From: Colwellia sp. 39_35_sub15_T18
GTDB taxonomy: Bacteria > Pseudomonadota > Gammaproteobacteria > Enterobacterales > Alteromonadaceae
Reading direction: 5' to 3'
Assembly: GCA_002162675.1 (NCBI GenBank)
Contig: MAAE01000051.1
Coordinates: 1 to 44,455, forward strand
Length of the DNA stretch: 44,455 nt
The notes below the pieces were generated by a model that did not search any database, was not told the origin of the DNA, and worked only from the letters and a program-made list of their open reading frames with translations. Shown here piece after piece: positions 8,892 through 17,943 of the stretch; the stretch's first letter is position 1; every line of letters starts with the position of its first letter. The translations under genes and the position numbers were made by a program.

Positions 8892-10046
8892 TTAATAAGC
8901 ACTATGATTATTTTGCTCAATTTCAGCGATAGTTACCGTACGCCACATTTTTTTGTAACACCAAAAAGTGTAACCGATAATAATAGGCGTAAAAATAGCC
9001 ACCACAACCAGCATTACGCCTAAAGTTCCTTCGCTAGAAACGGCGTCCCACATTAATAAACTATGATTAGGTTGACTACTAGATGGCATAATAAACGGAA
9101 ACATAGCGATGCCTGCGGTTAAAATAATCCCCACTATTGCTAATGAACTCGCTAAAAAAGCGATTACTTTTACCGACATGGTTTTACTTTTTTTACTCAA
9201 GAGTAAGGCCACTAACAACGGCATAGTTATCCCCGTAATAGGCAATAACCATAATAGTGGCGTGTCATTATAATTATTGAGCCAAGTACCCACAGCGGTG
9301 ATAACTTCTTTCGTTGTTGGTTGTGCTTGCCCCATAGTGTCGAGATTACTCGCCACTAAATAGCCTGTAATACTTTGCCAAATCATCACGCCAGCAAGCG
9401 CAAAAGCGAGTATTAGCACTACTGAAACAATGCGGCCAATATTTGCAGAGCGCTGAGCAACATCAGCATCTGTGCGCATTACCAACCATGTTGAGCCATG
9501 CATTAAAATCATGGTGACACTGACAACACCCGTTAACAGAGCGAAAGGATTAAACAAGGCAAAAAATGAACCGGTATAGGTTACGCGCATTAGCGAGTCA
9601 AAATTAAAAGGCACACCTTGCAATAAATTACCAAAAGCAATACCAAAGACTAATGTTGGTACCATCGAGCCAACAAATAATGCCTTATCCCAGTTATCAC
9701 GCCATCTTGGTGATTCAATTTTACTACGGTAATCAAACGCTAAGGGGCGTAAAAACAAACAAAATAGCGTTAACATCATGGCAAAATAAAAGCCACTAAA
9801 TGCGGTTGCATAAACCAATGGCCATGCGGCAAATAAAGAGGCGCCAGCGGTAATAAACCAAACTTGGTTACCATCCCAATGCGCGCCAACCGTGTTAATA
9901 ACCACGCGGCGCTCGACATCTTTTTTCGCAACAAAGGGTAATAAACCACCTACGCCCATGTCCATACCGTCAGTAATGGCAAAAGCAATAAATAGAAAGC
10001 CGATTATGCACCACCATAAAAATTTTAATGTTTCGTAATCAAACAT
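8892..10046 (-). CDS. cydB: Cytochrome bd ubiquinol oxidase subunit II
   Basis: 384 residues of integral membrane protein. The N-terminus MFDYETLKFLWWCIIGFLFIAFAITDGMDMG is typical of CydB (the FAITDGMDMGVG motif). CydB pairs with CydA in the quinol oxidase that reduces O2 to water with high affinity and carries a proton/O2 pathway. The gene starts 10 bases after cydA and is followed by cydX. No missing segments are seen. Confidence 0.96.
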   Translation of the reverse strand: MFDYETLKFLWWCIIGFLFIAFAITDGMDMGVGGLLPFVAKKDVERRVVINTVGAHWDGNQVWFITAGASLFAAWPLVYATAFSGFYFAMMLTLFCLFLRPLAFDYRSKIESPRWRDNWDKALFVGSMVPTLVFGIAFGNLLQGVPFNFDSLMRVTYTGSFFALFNPFALLTGVVSVTMILMHGSTWLVMRTDADVAQRSANIGRIVSVVLILAFALAGVMIWQSITGYLVASNLDTMGQAQPTTKEVITAVGTWLNNYNDTPLLWLLPITGITMPLLVALLLSKKSKTMSVKVIAFLASSLAIVGIILTAGIAMFPFIMPSSSQPNHSLLMWDAVSSEGTLGVMLVVVAIFTPIIIGYTFWCYKKMWRTVTIAEIEQNNHSAY

Positions 10047-10056
10047 ATCTTTCTCC

Positions 10057-11643
10057 TTAAGAAATTTGGCTGCGAAGACCAGAAGTTAGCACTGGTGCTT
10101 GTTCAAAATGATAGCGGCCAGTATGTAAGGCACTTGGGCCTAAACGAGCAAACTTAATCATTAAGTACATTTCAATGACAAATAAAATACTGTAAACAAT
10201 AATAAAGGCAACGAGAGAGAACAAAACATCGTTTACCGACAAATCAGAGGTTGATAAAAAGGTGGGTAATATCTCACTAATCGCCCAAGGTTGGCGACCA
10301 AATTCGGCAACAAACCAGCCGCTTTCAATGGCTACCCAAGGCAAAGGCAATGCTAAAAGTATTGATTTTAACAACCAACGCTTTTTTTCTATTTCACGAC
10401 GAGCATTAAAATAAAAGGCTAAGCCAAACAGCAATAACATGATAAACCCTGAGGCGACCATCATACGAAAGGCCCAAAAAATTGGCGCAACGGCTGGTGT
10501 TGAGTCTTTAACGGCCATCTGTATTTGTGCTTCAGTGGCATCAACAACATTTTCGGTGTAACGTTTGAGCAATAACCCATAGCCGAGATCGTGTTTAACG
10601 TCGTTAAATTTAGCAATATTTTCAGGCGTATCTTCACCATTACGTAATTTAATTAAATACTCATACGCGATCATACCGTTGCGAATACGAGGCTCATGAG
10701 CCTTTTGTAAGTCACGTAAACCAATCACTTCTTCGTCTAAAGAGCGAGTGGCGATAATTCCTAATGCATAAGGTATTTTTACCGCATAATGCGTTTCCAT
10801 CGCTTCATCATCAGGTATGCCGATGAGCGTAAATGCGGCTGGTGCCGGTTCTGTGTGATATTCAGCTTCTATTGCCGCAAGTTTTACTCGTTGTACTTCA
10901 CCTACTTCATAACCCGATTCATCGCCAAGCAGAATAACAGACAGTATCGCCGCTAAACCAAAACCTGCCGCGACAGAGAAAGAGCGTTTCGCAAAAGCTA
11001 TGTCCCTACCCTTGAGTAAATAATAACTGCTGATACTTAACACAAACATTGACCCCGCCACATAACCACCCGCGACCGTATGAATAAATTTAACTTGTGC
11101 CACCGGGTTAAAGATAATTTCACTAAAGCTGACTAGCTCCATACGCATGGTCATATAGTTAAACTCACTCCCAACGGGGTTTTGCATCCAACCATTGGCA
11201 ATTAATATCCACAGTGCAGACATGTTTGTTCCTATGGCCATAAGAAATGTGCCCATTAAATGTTGGCGTTTGCTTAATCTGTCCCAGCCTAAGAAAAACA
11301 TGCCGACAAAAGTGGACTCAAGGAAAAAGGCCATTAAGCCTTCAATGGCTAAGGGAGCACCAAAAACATCACCAACATAATGAGAGTAATAAGACCAATT
11401 AGTACCAAACTCAAACTCCATGGTTAGGCCTGTGGCCACGCCAATGGCAAAGTTAATACCAAACAACTTGCCCCAAAACTTGGTCATGTCCCGGTAAATC
11501 TCTCGGCCAGTCATAACAAAAACGGCTTCCATGATAAATAAAATCCATGTCAAGCCAAGGGTTAAAGGAACAAATAAGAAATGGAATAAGGCGGTAATGG
11601 CAAACTGCCATCGAGATAACTCCACTAGGGTTTCATTGATCAT
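10057..11643 (-). CDS. cydA: Cytochrome bd ubiquinol oxidase subunit I
   Basis: 528 residues, normal length. The haem ligands are visible: H21 (haem b595 region), H186 in [12 protein letters not shown] and M393 in [10 protein letters not shown] (haem b558). Conserved acidic residues E100 and E107 are in the [11 protein letters not shown] helix. The Q-loop contains [11 protein letters not shown], and the GRQPWA signature follows near residue 447, so quinol binding appears intact. The ATG at 11643 has a GGAGAG ribosome-binding site. The 160-base leader contains a repeat element and a long hairpin, so transcript attenuation or a separate promoter is possible. Confidence 0.97.
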   Translation of the reverse strand: MINETLVELSRWQFAITALFHFLFVPLTLGLTWILFIMEAVFVMTGREIYRDMTKFWGKLFGINFAIGVATGLTMEFEFGTNWSYYSHYVGDVFGAPLAIEGLMAFFLESTFVGMFFLGWDRLSKRQHLMGTFLMAIGTNMSALWILIANGWMQNPVGSEFNYMTMRMELVSFSEIIFNPVAQVKFIHTVAGGYVAGSMFVLSISSYYLLKGRDIAFAKRSFSVAAGFGLAAILSVILLGDESGYEVGEVQRVKLAAIEAEYHTEPAPAAFTLIGIPDDEAMETHYAVKIPYALGIIATRSLDEEVIGLRDLQKAHEPRIRNGMIAYEYLIKLRNGEDTPENIAKFNDVKHDLGYGLLLKRYTENVVDATEAQIQMAVKDSTPAVAPIFWAFRMMVASGFIMLLLFGLAFYFNARREIEKKRWLLKSILLALPLPWVAIESGWFVAEFGRQPWAISEILPTFLSTSDLSVNDVLFSLVAFIIVYSILFVIEMYLMIKFARLGPSALHTGRYHFEQAPVLTSGLRSQIS

Positions 11644-11708
11644 ATTAATTACTCTCCTGCGCTGCTTGTGTACGGCACATTATTGTATGCATAGTTATTT
11701 AGTAACGG

Positions 11709-11776
11709 TTCACCACCGAGCCGCGATGCTGCACTGAGGGCTCTTCGTGGTAAATATTGCTAAGCTGAATAAATAC
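11709..11776. repeat. Dispersed intergenic repeat, copy A
   Basis: This begins TTCACCACCGAG, continues GCGATGCTGCACTGAGGGCT, and ends GGTAAATATTGCTAAGCTG. The same order of blocks recurs at 38378-38482 after deoC, where an extra block of about 45 bases is present. It probably belongs to a non-autonomous REP/MITE-like family. It lies between the regulator and cydA. Confidence 0.65.
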
Positions 11777-11802
11777 GTTATTTATTTAGTTATTCAGCTT
11801 AG
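11760..11802. terminator. Long hairpin between the regulator gene and cydA
   Basis: CTAAGCTGAATAA (11760-11772) and TTATTCAGCTTAG (11790-11802) form a perfect 13-bp stem with a 17-base loop. A T-rich run follows on the plus strand, so it could end rightward transcripts. Leftward, toward cydA, it has no U-tract and could be a partial terminator or a leader structure. Its left arm overlaps the end of the dispersed repeat. Confidence 0.45.
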
Positions 11803-11825
11803 TTAGTTATTTTTACAGTTGAGTT

Positions 11826-12377
11826 CTAGTCTTTGTTTTTAGAAAATAGATTTTTTTTGACCGACAGCATTTTGGTCACCCCAGTGCCTAATTTCATTAA
11901 CGTGCTCAACTGCTCTGGTGACAGTTTTTGTAATTCTGCCGCCCAATTAGTGATCATTTCTAAGAGATCATGAATATCTTGCATACGTTGTTGTGCATAT
12001 TTTTCACTGTCGGATGTAGGGCTTTCTAGTAGTAAGTTTCTTAATAATGAAAGGGTTGGATCAACTTCACGCTTACGTCTTTCTTCAAACACGGTATTTG
12101 CCATCTCCATAACACTACCAATGGCATGGTAATATTCTTTTCGATCACCAGGGATATGACTAACGTGCACAAGTTGCCATGATTGCAGTTCTTTAATGCC
12201 CATACTGACATTACCGCGAGAAATACTCAGTGCGCTAGCAAGCTCATTGGCTGTTATAGGTTTATCGGTAATAACCAATAGCGCATATATTTGCCCAACC
12301 GTGCGGTTAAAGCCCCATTTGCTGCCCATTTCACCAAAATGATAGACGAATGATTGATTTTTTTCTGAAATTTCCAT
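11826..12377 (-). CDS. GbsR/MarR-type winged-helix transcriptional regulator
   Basis: 183 residues from the ATG at 12377. A TTG 21 bases further upstream is also in frame but has no better ribosome-binding site. The protein has a winged helix: the recognition region (TANELASALSISRGNVSMGIKEL) is near residues 45-67 and the wing SHIPGDRKEYYH follows. This pattern is typical of GbsR-like MarR-superfamily proteins. The C-terminal half is helical and probably dimerising. It lies directly upstream of cydA in the same direction and under an FNR-type box, which suggests it tunes the bd oxidase operon. The ligand is unknown. Confidence 0.75.
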   Translation of the reverse strand: MEISEKNQSFVYHFGEMGSKWGFNRTVGQIYALLVITDKPITANELASALSISRGNVSMGIKELQSWQLVHVSHIPGDRKEYYHAIGSVMEMANTVFEERRKREVDPTLSLLRNLLLESPTSDSEKYAQQRMQDIHDLLEMITNWAAELQKLSPEQLSTLMKLGTGVTKMLSVKKNLFSKNKD

Positions 12378-12430
12378 AGCACTCAAATAAAGTTTCAATA
12401 TTTTCTGAAAGTTTAAAACTTTATAGAGCT

Positions 12431-12444
12431 TTGATCAAGATCAA
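12431..12444 (-). promoter_or_regulatory. FNR/ANR-type binding site
   Basis: TTGATCAAGATCAA is a perfect match to the FNR consensus TTGAT-N4-ATCAA. It lies about 54 bases upstream of the regulator ATG, where an activating FNR dimer would sit. This implies oxygen-responsive control of the regulator and, if the transcript reads through, of the cytochrome bd genes. Confidence 0.7.
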
Positions 12445-12610
12445 ACTTTAACAAATTATTTATGGGGAGGTATTAAGTCAAGATGACGAAGCTGAGGATT
12501 TATTGAAAAGGCAACTTAAAGCCTGAAAAAAAACGGTGATGTATGAATAACCTGTTGCACTTCCAATGTAAGTTTTAACAGGTTATCGGTATGGTTATTA
12601 TTGTACTAAA

Positions 12611-13852
12611 TTATTTGGACAGATTTTCTAAATTTAGGTTTTGACACCACTGACTAGCTTCAAGAAATTCTTTTTGCACAACATGTTTTTCTAATGAAAA
12701 TTGAGCAAGATTTTCTTCTAAGCTGCCATCTGTTTTTAAATCTTCATGGCCTAGTATAAAAGTGGTGGTTATATCTAATAGCTGACCAAGTAAACCTTCG
12801 TGTGTTACCAAGGCGCTTTCGATTGGCTGTGCTAACGGCATGGTTTTAACAATTTCTGCCATTGGCAGTTTTAACATAATTTCAATGGCACTCAGTAAGC
12901 CGGTAATAAAAGCAAGATCACTGACTGATTTGAATGCACCTTTATTACTCAGGGCAAACATCATTTTTCCGGTGATCAAGGCTTGTTTACATACTTCATC
13001 AGTGGTTTCTGAGGTCAAATTTGATAAGGCTAAAATAGAAACAAATTGCCTTAATTTTTCTTCACCAAGATATGCCGCGGCTTGTTTTAATGAGGTTATT
13101 TCAACGCGAACACCCGTGGTAACATTATTAACCATTTTTAATAAACCAACCGTTAAATTGACGTCATGGCTGATTATTTCGGCGACAGTGTCGTAGCTTA
13201 AGGGGTAATTAAATGTTTCACTTAATAACTGCAACATTTGTGCTTTTATTGGCGCTAAAGCTTGCCCTTTAATAATTTCTGGCTGATGATAGAAAAATCC
13301 TTGAAAGTAGTTAAACCCTACTTCAGCTAACGTTTGCTGCTGATTTCTCGTTTCAACTTTTTCTGCCGCGATAGCAACATTAAAGGGTTTCATTCTGGCA
13401 ACCGCAGGTAATAAACGTTTGGTATTTATTTTTTCAATATCAACTTTCACAATATCAATATAAGGGAATAATAAATCCCAATGTGGTGCTAAATCATATT
13501 CTGTTAAAGCGACCTTATAGCCATTTTCATGGTAAAACTTAATAATTTTTAGCAGTTTTTTGGTGGGTTTTTCCTGTCCAACTAATTCGATAACAATCGA
13601 GTCTTTATCAAACATTAAAGGGAACTTGTGAATAAGACAATTCTCGGTAAAGTTAATAAAGGCTAACTTCCCCATGCTAATGGTTTTTATATCGCCATGA
13701 ATATGGTTTTGAATAATAAGTTTAGAGCTAGCAATATCTTGCTCTACTTCTGGAAACTTATTGTCAGGGCTATCCCTGAATAAAAGTTCATAACCAATGG
13801 TTTGGCCTTTTTCGTTAAGGATTGCTTGTCTGGCGATATAGGTATTTTTCAT
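12611..13852 (-). CDS. EAL-HDOD two-domain protein, probably non-catalytic
   Basis: 413 residues. Residues 1-200 form an EAL-like domain and 200-400 an HDOD domain (SHDVNLTVGLLKMVNN...ITSLKQAAAYLGEEKLRQFV). The EAL signature reads ELLFR, and the metal-binding DDFG-like loop is replaced by EYDLAPH, so cyclic-di-GMP hydrolysis is unlikely. Family relatives include Vibrio CdgJ and Bacillus YuxH, linked to motility and signalling. It is probably a signalling adaptor. The gene stands alone, with 240 bases of non-coding DNA upstream. Confidence 0.85.
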   Translation of the reverse strand: MKNTYIARQAILNEKGQTIGYELLFRDSPDNKFPEVEQDIASSKLIIQNHIHGDIKTISMGKLAFINFTENCLIHKFPLMFDKDSIVIELVGQEKPTKKLLKIIKFYHENGYKVALTEYDLAPHWDLLFPYIDIVKVDIEKINTKRLLPAVARMKPFNVAIAAEKVETRNQQQTLAEVGFNYFQGFFYHQPEIIKGQALAPIKAQMLQLLSETFNYPLSYDTVAEIISHDVNLTVGLLKMVNNVTTGVRVEITSLKQAAAYLGEEKLRQFVSILALSNLTSETTDEVCKQALITGKMMFALSNKGAFKSVSDLAFITGLLSAIEIMLKLPMAEIVKTMPLAQPIESALVTHEGLLGQLLDITTTFILGHEDLKTDGSLEENLAQFSLEKHVVQKEFLEASQWCQNLNLENLSK

Positions 13853-14093
13853 TTAGTGTTAAATATTCTTGTAAGTTATTGGTATATACCCATGTTAGTT
13901 CAAGATGTTAGTGTCATGAGTATGTAATTTAGCTTTCAAGATTACACTATTATAGGTTGAAATGGCTAGCTTATAATTTGCCATTTCTTCAACTTAAAAC
14001 CTGTACTACATCATTCATCGAGGTTATCGCACTACACTGAGAATATAACATCTCAGTGTCTACTCTGTAGTTAGCCGTGACTAATGCCGTAAG
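13853..14093. other. Intergenic region with hairpins and a degenerate repeat arm
   Basis: No gene is seen. At about 13885 TATACCCATGTTAGTTCAAG resembles the arm of the MITE-like element at 16139, suggesting a degraded copy. A perfect 9-bp inverted repeat, ACACTGAGA (14034-14042) and TCTCAGTGT (14051-14059), lies downstream of the ENPP gene stop on the minus strand and may help end that transcript. Another imperfect hairpin (GTTGAAATGGC with GCCATTTC..CAAC) spans about 13957-13993. Confidence 0.45.
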
Positions 14094-15344
14094 TTAATGG
14101 CTTTTGATGATAGGTGCTAAAACCGAAGGTTTGCCATCTATGTGAGGTATTTGCTTTAAACCGAGTAATTGACTCATTAAAGGCACAATATGAATATTTT
14201 CAAAATCATCAAGCTGCTGCCCCTTAATAATATCAGGCCCTGAAGCTAGAAAAATAGCCGACAGTGCTTGTTTGTTTTTTGCGTCATAGCCATGTGTTGC
14301 GACATTGTCACTTGGGTACTTGTCATTGATAAAGCTACTATTTGCTTTTGCTTCAAGGATCAAGTCAGGAATTATGGCTAAATCATCGTGAAGCTGCCAG
14401 TGTTCAAGATAGTTACCTTTTCGATAAACACTATAAAAATCATCACTTAAGCTTTGTTTTGCCAATAACGATTGAAAAATTGATGTTTGTTTTTTATCAC
14501 TCAGTTTATCGTGATCGAAATAAACATATAATTGTGTGCTGCTTTGCGCGACTACCATTGATTTGTCAGTGATGAGTTTTATTAGGTTTTCGTCAAACAC
14601 CGCTGTTACGTTAATGTTATTATTTTTATTAATCTGCATCATGCCATGATCAGAGAGTAAAATAACATTAACCTTAGTAGAGATTTCTTTTTGTAAGCGC
14701 GAGATAAAATCACCAAAAAGCTTATCAATGTCAGCAACTGCGTGTTTTAATTGCACAGAGTTTGCTCCATATTTATGTCCGGCATCATCAACACTTGAAA
14801 AGTAACTCATTATAAATTGTGGTGCTTGTGCTTCAGGCAATTTCAACCAGTTTATAATTTTGTCAAAATGTGCTTTTTCAGAGTCGGTTCTATTATAAGG
14901 AATGTTGAAACTGGGTAGACTGCCCTGACCTATTGCTTCTGACTCAGGCCAAAAATAAATGGCGGTATTGATATCGTTTTCTTCAGCAAATGACCAGAAA
15001 GGTTTTGCTGTTAGCCAGGCGCTATTCTTTTTACCTGCGCCAAGTGAATATTTTTTACCTAAAAGAGGATGATAAAACTTATTATGAATGATGCCGTGTT
15101 TAGCTGGGTAAACCCCTGTTATTATTGATAGGTGATTAGGAAATGTTTTGCTCGGATAAACAGGGAGAAGCTTTGCTTTTACCCCAGACTTTGCAAAAGC
15201 GAGCATGTTTTTAGGTTGATACTTACTTAAATAATCATAAGCAAAACCATCAATGGACAGCAAAATCACGGTTGATTTTGCTGTTTTACCGTAAACAGAA
15301 CCAGATACAATGACCACGAACAAAAATATAACAAAACGACTCAT
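14094..15344 (-). CDS. Secreted ENPP-type nucleotide pyrophosphatase/phosphodiesterase
   Basis: 416 residues with a clear signal peptide (MSRFVIFLFVVIVSGSVYGK), so it is exported. It has the alkaline-phosphatase superfamily two-zinc site: D32 in LLSIDGF, nucleophile T67 and N70 in SKTFPNH, then FSSVDDAGHKYG, LLSDHGM and VATHGYD, which supply the remaining Asp and His ligands. The SKTFPNHLSIITGVYP segment is characteristic of ENPP enzymes, which cleave phosphodiester or pyrophosphate bonds in nucleotides or lipids. The substrate cannot be told from sequence, although salvage of extracellular nucleotides would fit the deo genes elsewhere in the window. Confidence 0.85.
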   Translation of the reverse strand: MSRFVIFLFVVIVSGSVYGKTAKSTVILLSIDGFAYDYLSKYQPKNMLAFAKSGVKAKLLPVYPSKTFPNHLSIITGVYPAKHGIIHNKFYHPLLGKKYSLGAGKKNSAWLTAKPFWSFAEENDINTAIYFWPESEAIGQGSLPSFNIPYNRTDSEKAHFDKIINWLKLPEAQAPQFIMSYFSSVDDAGHKYGANSVQLKHAVADIDKLFGDFISRLQKEISTKVNVILLSDHGMMQINKNNNINVTAVFDENLIKLITDKSMVVAQSSTQLYVYFDHDKLSDKKQTSIFQSLLAKQSLSDDFYSVYRKGNYLEHWQLHDDLAIIPDLILEAKANSSFINDKYPSDNVATHGYDAKNKQALSAIFLASGPDIIKGQQLDDFENIHIVPLMSQLLGLKQIPHIDGKPSVLAPIIKSH

Positions 15345-15369
15345 ACGGTTTTCCAGTTATTATTATATG

Positions 15370-15393
15370 AAAATCACTGCAAGCAGTGATTTT
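15370..15393. terminator. Hairpin terminator between the phosphoribosyltransferase and ENPP genes
   Basis: AAAATCACTGC and GCAGTGATTTT form a perfect stem around a tight loop, followed by a T-run on the plus strand and four T on the minus strand. It probably separates the upstream phosphoribosyltransferase transcript from the ENPP gene. Confidence 0.6.
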
Positions 15394-15448
15394 TTAAGAT
15401 ATGTAGGTAACTATACTCAACTAACAAGTCATCTATATTAAATAGATA

Positions 15449-16006
15449 TTAAACTAATAAGTCTTGTATGTTAGCTAAGTCTTTTTTACCCTTAATGATT
15501 TCATCAGGCGTTAACCCTGATAATTCATGGGGGAAAACTAGCCATTCGTCTGACTCGTGCACGTAGTACGTTGGTTTTATATCCACTTGGGTATTCGCAG
15601 GTTTATACCAAGGACATGCTGTGCGAACATCTTTGGGCATATTTTGTCGCATTGATACTTCAAGCTGGGCAATTAAAGCTTTAATACTTCGACCTGAATC
15701 AAAAACATCGTCAACAATTAATAAACCATCGCCAGCATTGGCATTTTCAATAATATAATGCAAGCCGTGTACTTTGATGTCTTTGCTTTGCTTATTAATA
15801 CCATAATAAGACGACGTGCGTACCGCAATGTGGTCTGTTTCTACTTTTTTAAAGTCAAAATATTCTTGAACAGCAATACCTATTGGTGCGCCACCGCGCC
15901 AAATTCCGACAATAAACTGTGGTCTAAAGCCATCATTAAACACTTTTGCTGCTAATCTAAAAGAGTCTTCTAGTAACTCTTGCGCGGTAATATATTTTTT
16001 GTTCAT
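15449..16006 (-). CDS. Purine phosphoribosyltransferase-family protein
   Basis: 185 residues. The PRPP-binding signature GLLIVDDVFDSGRSI lies near residues 92-106, and IVGIWRGGAPIGIAV near 32-46 is the PPi-binding loop. Family members join hypoxanthine, guanine or xanthine to PRPP to give nucleotides. The C-terminal hood (DEWLVFPHEL) is like those of bacterial XGPRT/HGPRT relatives. The exact base cannot be told. The gene is monocistronic, with a long non-coding region upstream. Confidence 0.8.
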   Translation of the reverse strand: MNKKYITAQELLEDSFRLAAKVFNDGFRPQFIVGIWRGGAPIGIAVQEYFDFKKVETDHIAVRTSSYYGINKQSKDIKVHGLHYIIENANAGDGLLIVDDVFDSGRSIKALIAQLEVSMRQNMPKDVRTACPWYKPANTQVDIKPTYYVHESDEWLVFPHELSGLTPDEIIKGKKDLANIQDLLV

Positions 16007-16138
16007 TACAGGTAACCTTTATTCTTGTTGTCTAGCTTTACTCGTTAGGTTTTTATTATAACGCGATTAATATTGATTTAATATTAATTGTCTAATTAGT
16101 CAGTTTTGATTACTTATATGTTTATCAAGAAAAGGTAA

Positions 16139-16405
16139 TATACCCATGATACTTCAAGATGCGAGTTTCAGGATGCCTGAGCGATTCATGATCAAGACGC
16201 ATCTTTTTATTAAGGGTTGTTCCCTTAAAAACTGATGCAACGAAGAGCATGATTTGCTCAGACATCCCCGTAGGGCTGGTTTAGAAGCGCTTTATGCTAC
16301 GTTATTTATTTCGACAAGGGAATAACCATTCTCTTCAATAAATGCCTTGCCTAAAGGCGTTTCTAATTCCAGCTGAATCCTGCATCTTGAGGTAACATGG
16401 GTATA
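16139..16405. mobile_element. MITE-like non-autonomous element, 267 bp
   Basis: The ends are inverted copies of about 24 bp: TATACCCATGATACTTCAAG with ATGC on the left, and the complement of TATACCCATGTTACCTCAAG with ATGC on the right. There are no open frames. The interior contains AAGGG-TTGTT-CCCTT and a block (16309-16336, TTTCGACAAGGGAATAACCA) that recurs at 22919-22946. A terminal TA suggests TA-target insertion. It lies between two minus-strand genes, 6 bases from the stop of the TPR lipoprotein gene. Confidence 0.75.
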
Positions 16406-16410
16406 CATGC

Positions 16411-17589
16411 TTAATTAATTTGTTCAGCATTTAAAAAATTGAGTTTTGCAATATATTGATGCTCTGTACTTTTCGCCTTATTTAACCTTATCGCCTTGCG
16501 CATCATTTTTTTAGCCGAGTTAATATTACCCATTTGGTAATATACTTTTGCTAAACCAAAATAGAATTCATGGATAGCTGCATCTAATTTTAATGCTTTT
16601 TTATAATGAGTAATGGCAAGTAGATAGTCTTGACGATAAGAAGCTTCATTAGCTAATAAAGCTTGGTAATAAGGATTGTTTTTGCGTTTTAAATGCAGTT
16701 TATTTTCAATTTTTTTTGCTGCTACTGGTTGTTCTTCACTGTGTAACAATATCGCTAAATTAGCGAGGGCTGTTAAGTTGTTGGCATTAAGAGCAATAGC
16801 ATGCCTGTAGGTACTCTCTGCAACGGTAGTATTATCTGTTAATTTGTAAAGCACCGCTAAGTTCCCCCAAGCAGGACTAAATAAGGGATCAGCTTGGGTG
16901 GCGGCTTTTAAATATTGATAGGCAACAGCGTAGTTTCCCAATACCAGCGCTTGCCCACCTTTATTATTATAAAACATCGCTAATACGGTGTTTTTGCCAA
17001 TTATCCTTTTGGGAAACGAGCGCCTAACCACATAAGGGTCGAAGTCTATGGTTATAGCATCGGAGCCATAAATAACGGTTTTCTTAATGTTTTCTTGCGC
17101 TTGAATTCTTAAATTTACATGGCCGGTGAGTAAGTTATATTGGCCATTTCTAACCCAATACTCAGGAATATCTATTTGTTGAAAATTTGCTTTTAAGCCG
17201 GCTTCTTTAGCAAGCGCATAGGCCATGATGGTTAACGACATACAATTAGCTGTTTTACTATGAAAAGCGTCGCGCGCCGTCACATTGGCATTGCTAGCAT
17301 AACTTAAAGCAATATTGTCCTGAGAAAAAATATGTTCAAGTAGCAACCGGGCTTTTTTCTTGGTGCTCTGCGTCGTCATCAATTTGCTTTCGACCAGAGC
17401 AATCATCTCTTCATCAAGCATAAATATTTCTTGCTCGGTTTCAAGGTGAAACGATGGCGGTGAAATAAACTGTTGACCAAGATATAAAAGATTAGTATTT
17501 TTTGTTTGACTCAAATCGCCATTATAACTCTGGCAAGAAAATAATAATGTGGTGGATAGCAACGTAATGATTAGAAAAATATATTTCAT
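16411..17589 (-). CDS. Lipoprotein with transglutaminase-like domain and TPR repeats
   Basis: 392 residues from the ATG at 17589, chosen because AGAGGTAACT precedes it and because it gives a proper lipoprotein signal (MKYIFLIITLLSTTLLFSCQ, lipobox Cys19). Residues of about 85-190 form a transglutaminase-like fold, with the candidate nucleophile Cys in TANCMSLTIMAYAL and His in LLTGHVNLRI. Four or more TPR repeats (about residues 205-375) follow. It is probably anchored in an outer or inner membrane. The function is unknown; protease-like or scaffold roles are possible. Confidence 0.75.
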   Translation of the reverse strand: MKYIFLIITLLSTTLLFSCQSYNGDLSQTKNTNLLYLGQQFISPPSFHLETEQEIFMLDEEMIALVESKLMTTQSTKKKARLLLEHIFSQDNIALSYASNANVTARDAFHSKTANCMSLTIMAYALAKEAGLKANFQQIDIPEYWVRNGQYNLLTGHVNLRIQAQENIKKTVIYGSDAITIDFDPYVVRRSFPKRIIGKNTVLAMFYNNKGGQALVLGNYAVAYQYLKAATQADPLFSPAWGNLAVLYKLTDNTTVAESTYRHAIALNANNLTALANLAILLHSEEQPVAAKKIENKLHLKRKNNPYYQALLANEASYRQDYLLAITHYKKALKLDAAIHEFYFGLAKVYYQMGNINSAKKMMRKAIRLNKAKSTEHQYIAKLNFLNAEQIN

Positions 17590-17823
17590 AGTTACCTCTA
17601 AAGCAGACAAAGAGAGATAACTTAAGCATAAGTGAATTTGAAACTAATGCGAGATAAGCAAGGTAATATTAATATTTGTTTACAAAGTAAGCTGCCGTGA
17701 TTAAGACCATTAAAATGCACTTACATAGCGTAGTTTTGAATAGCAATTTAACTTTCTTTGGCATCAATCATATTCCTAATGAATAACAAAATATTAACAA
17801 CCTTTTAGAACAAATATAATAAG
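17590..17823. other. Intergenic region upstream of the TPR lipoprotein gene
   Basis: AT-rich non-coding DNA that must hold the promoter for the TPR lipoprotein gene. No repeat or recognisable operator is seen. Confidence 0.3.
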
Positions 17824-17889
17824 TGGCGGTGAAATAGAGATTTGAACTCTATAGTAAAGGTGTTGTGCTACAAACCTTTACTATTCACC
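17824..17889 (-). pseudogene. 66-nt tRNA-Ser-like remnant lacking D and anticodon arms
   Basis: Read on the minus strand, it begins GGTGAAT and ends TTTCACC-GCCA, so the acceptor stem (6 of 7 pairs) and CCA are kept. The T arm (TAGAG-TTCAAAT-CTCTA) is intact. In place of the D, anticodon and variable arms there is one hairpin, ATAGTAAAGG/CCTTTACTAT with a 14-base loop that keeps TTTGTAG from the variable arm of the neighbouring tRNA-Ser. It is either a deletion-derived pseudogene or a tRNA-like RNA. Confidence 0.65.
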
Positions 17890-17904
17890 AAAAGCTGGAA
17901 AGCA

Positions 17905-17936
17905 AAAAGCCGCTAATCTTTCGATTAGCGGCTTTT
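17905..17936 (-). terminator. Rho-independent terminator of tRNA-Ser
   Basis: AAAAGCCGCTAATC (17905-17918) and GATTAGCGGCTTTT (17923-17936) form a perfect 14-bp stem with loop TTTC. On the minus strand it lies just after the tRNA-Ser 3' end and runs into TTTTTGC. It separates the tRNA from the tRNA-like remnant. Confidence 0.85.
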
Positions 17937-17943
17937 CTTAATG

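Noticed and set aside
15758..15955. Plus-strand open frames over the phosphoribosyltransferase and other genes
   Set aside because: These are shadows of conserved genes on the other strand; they show no family similarity or start signals.
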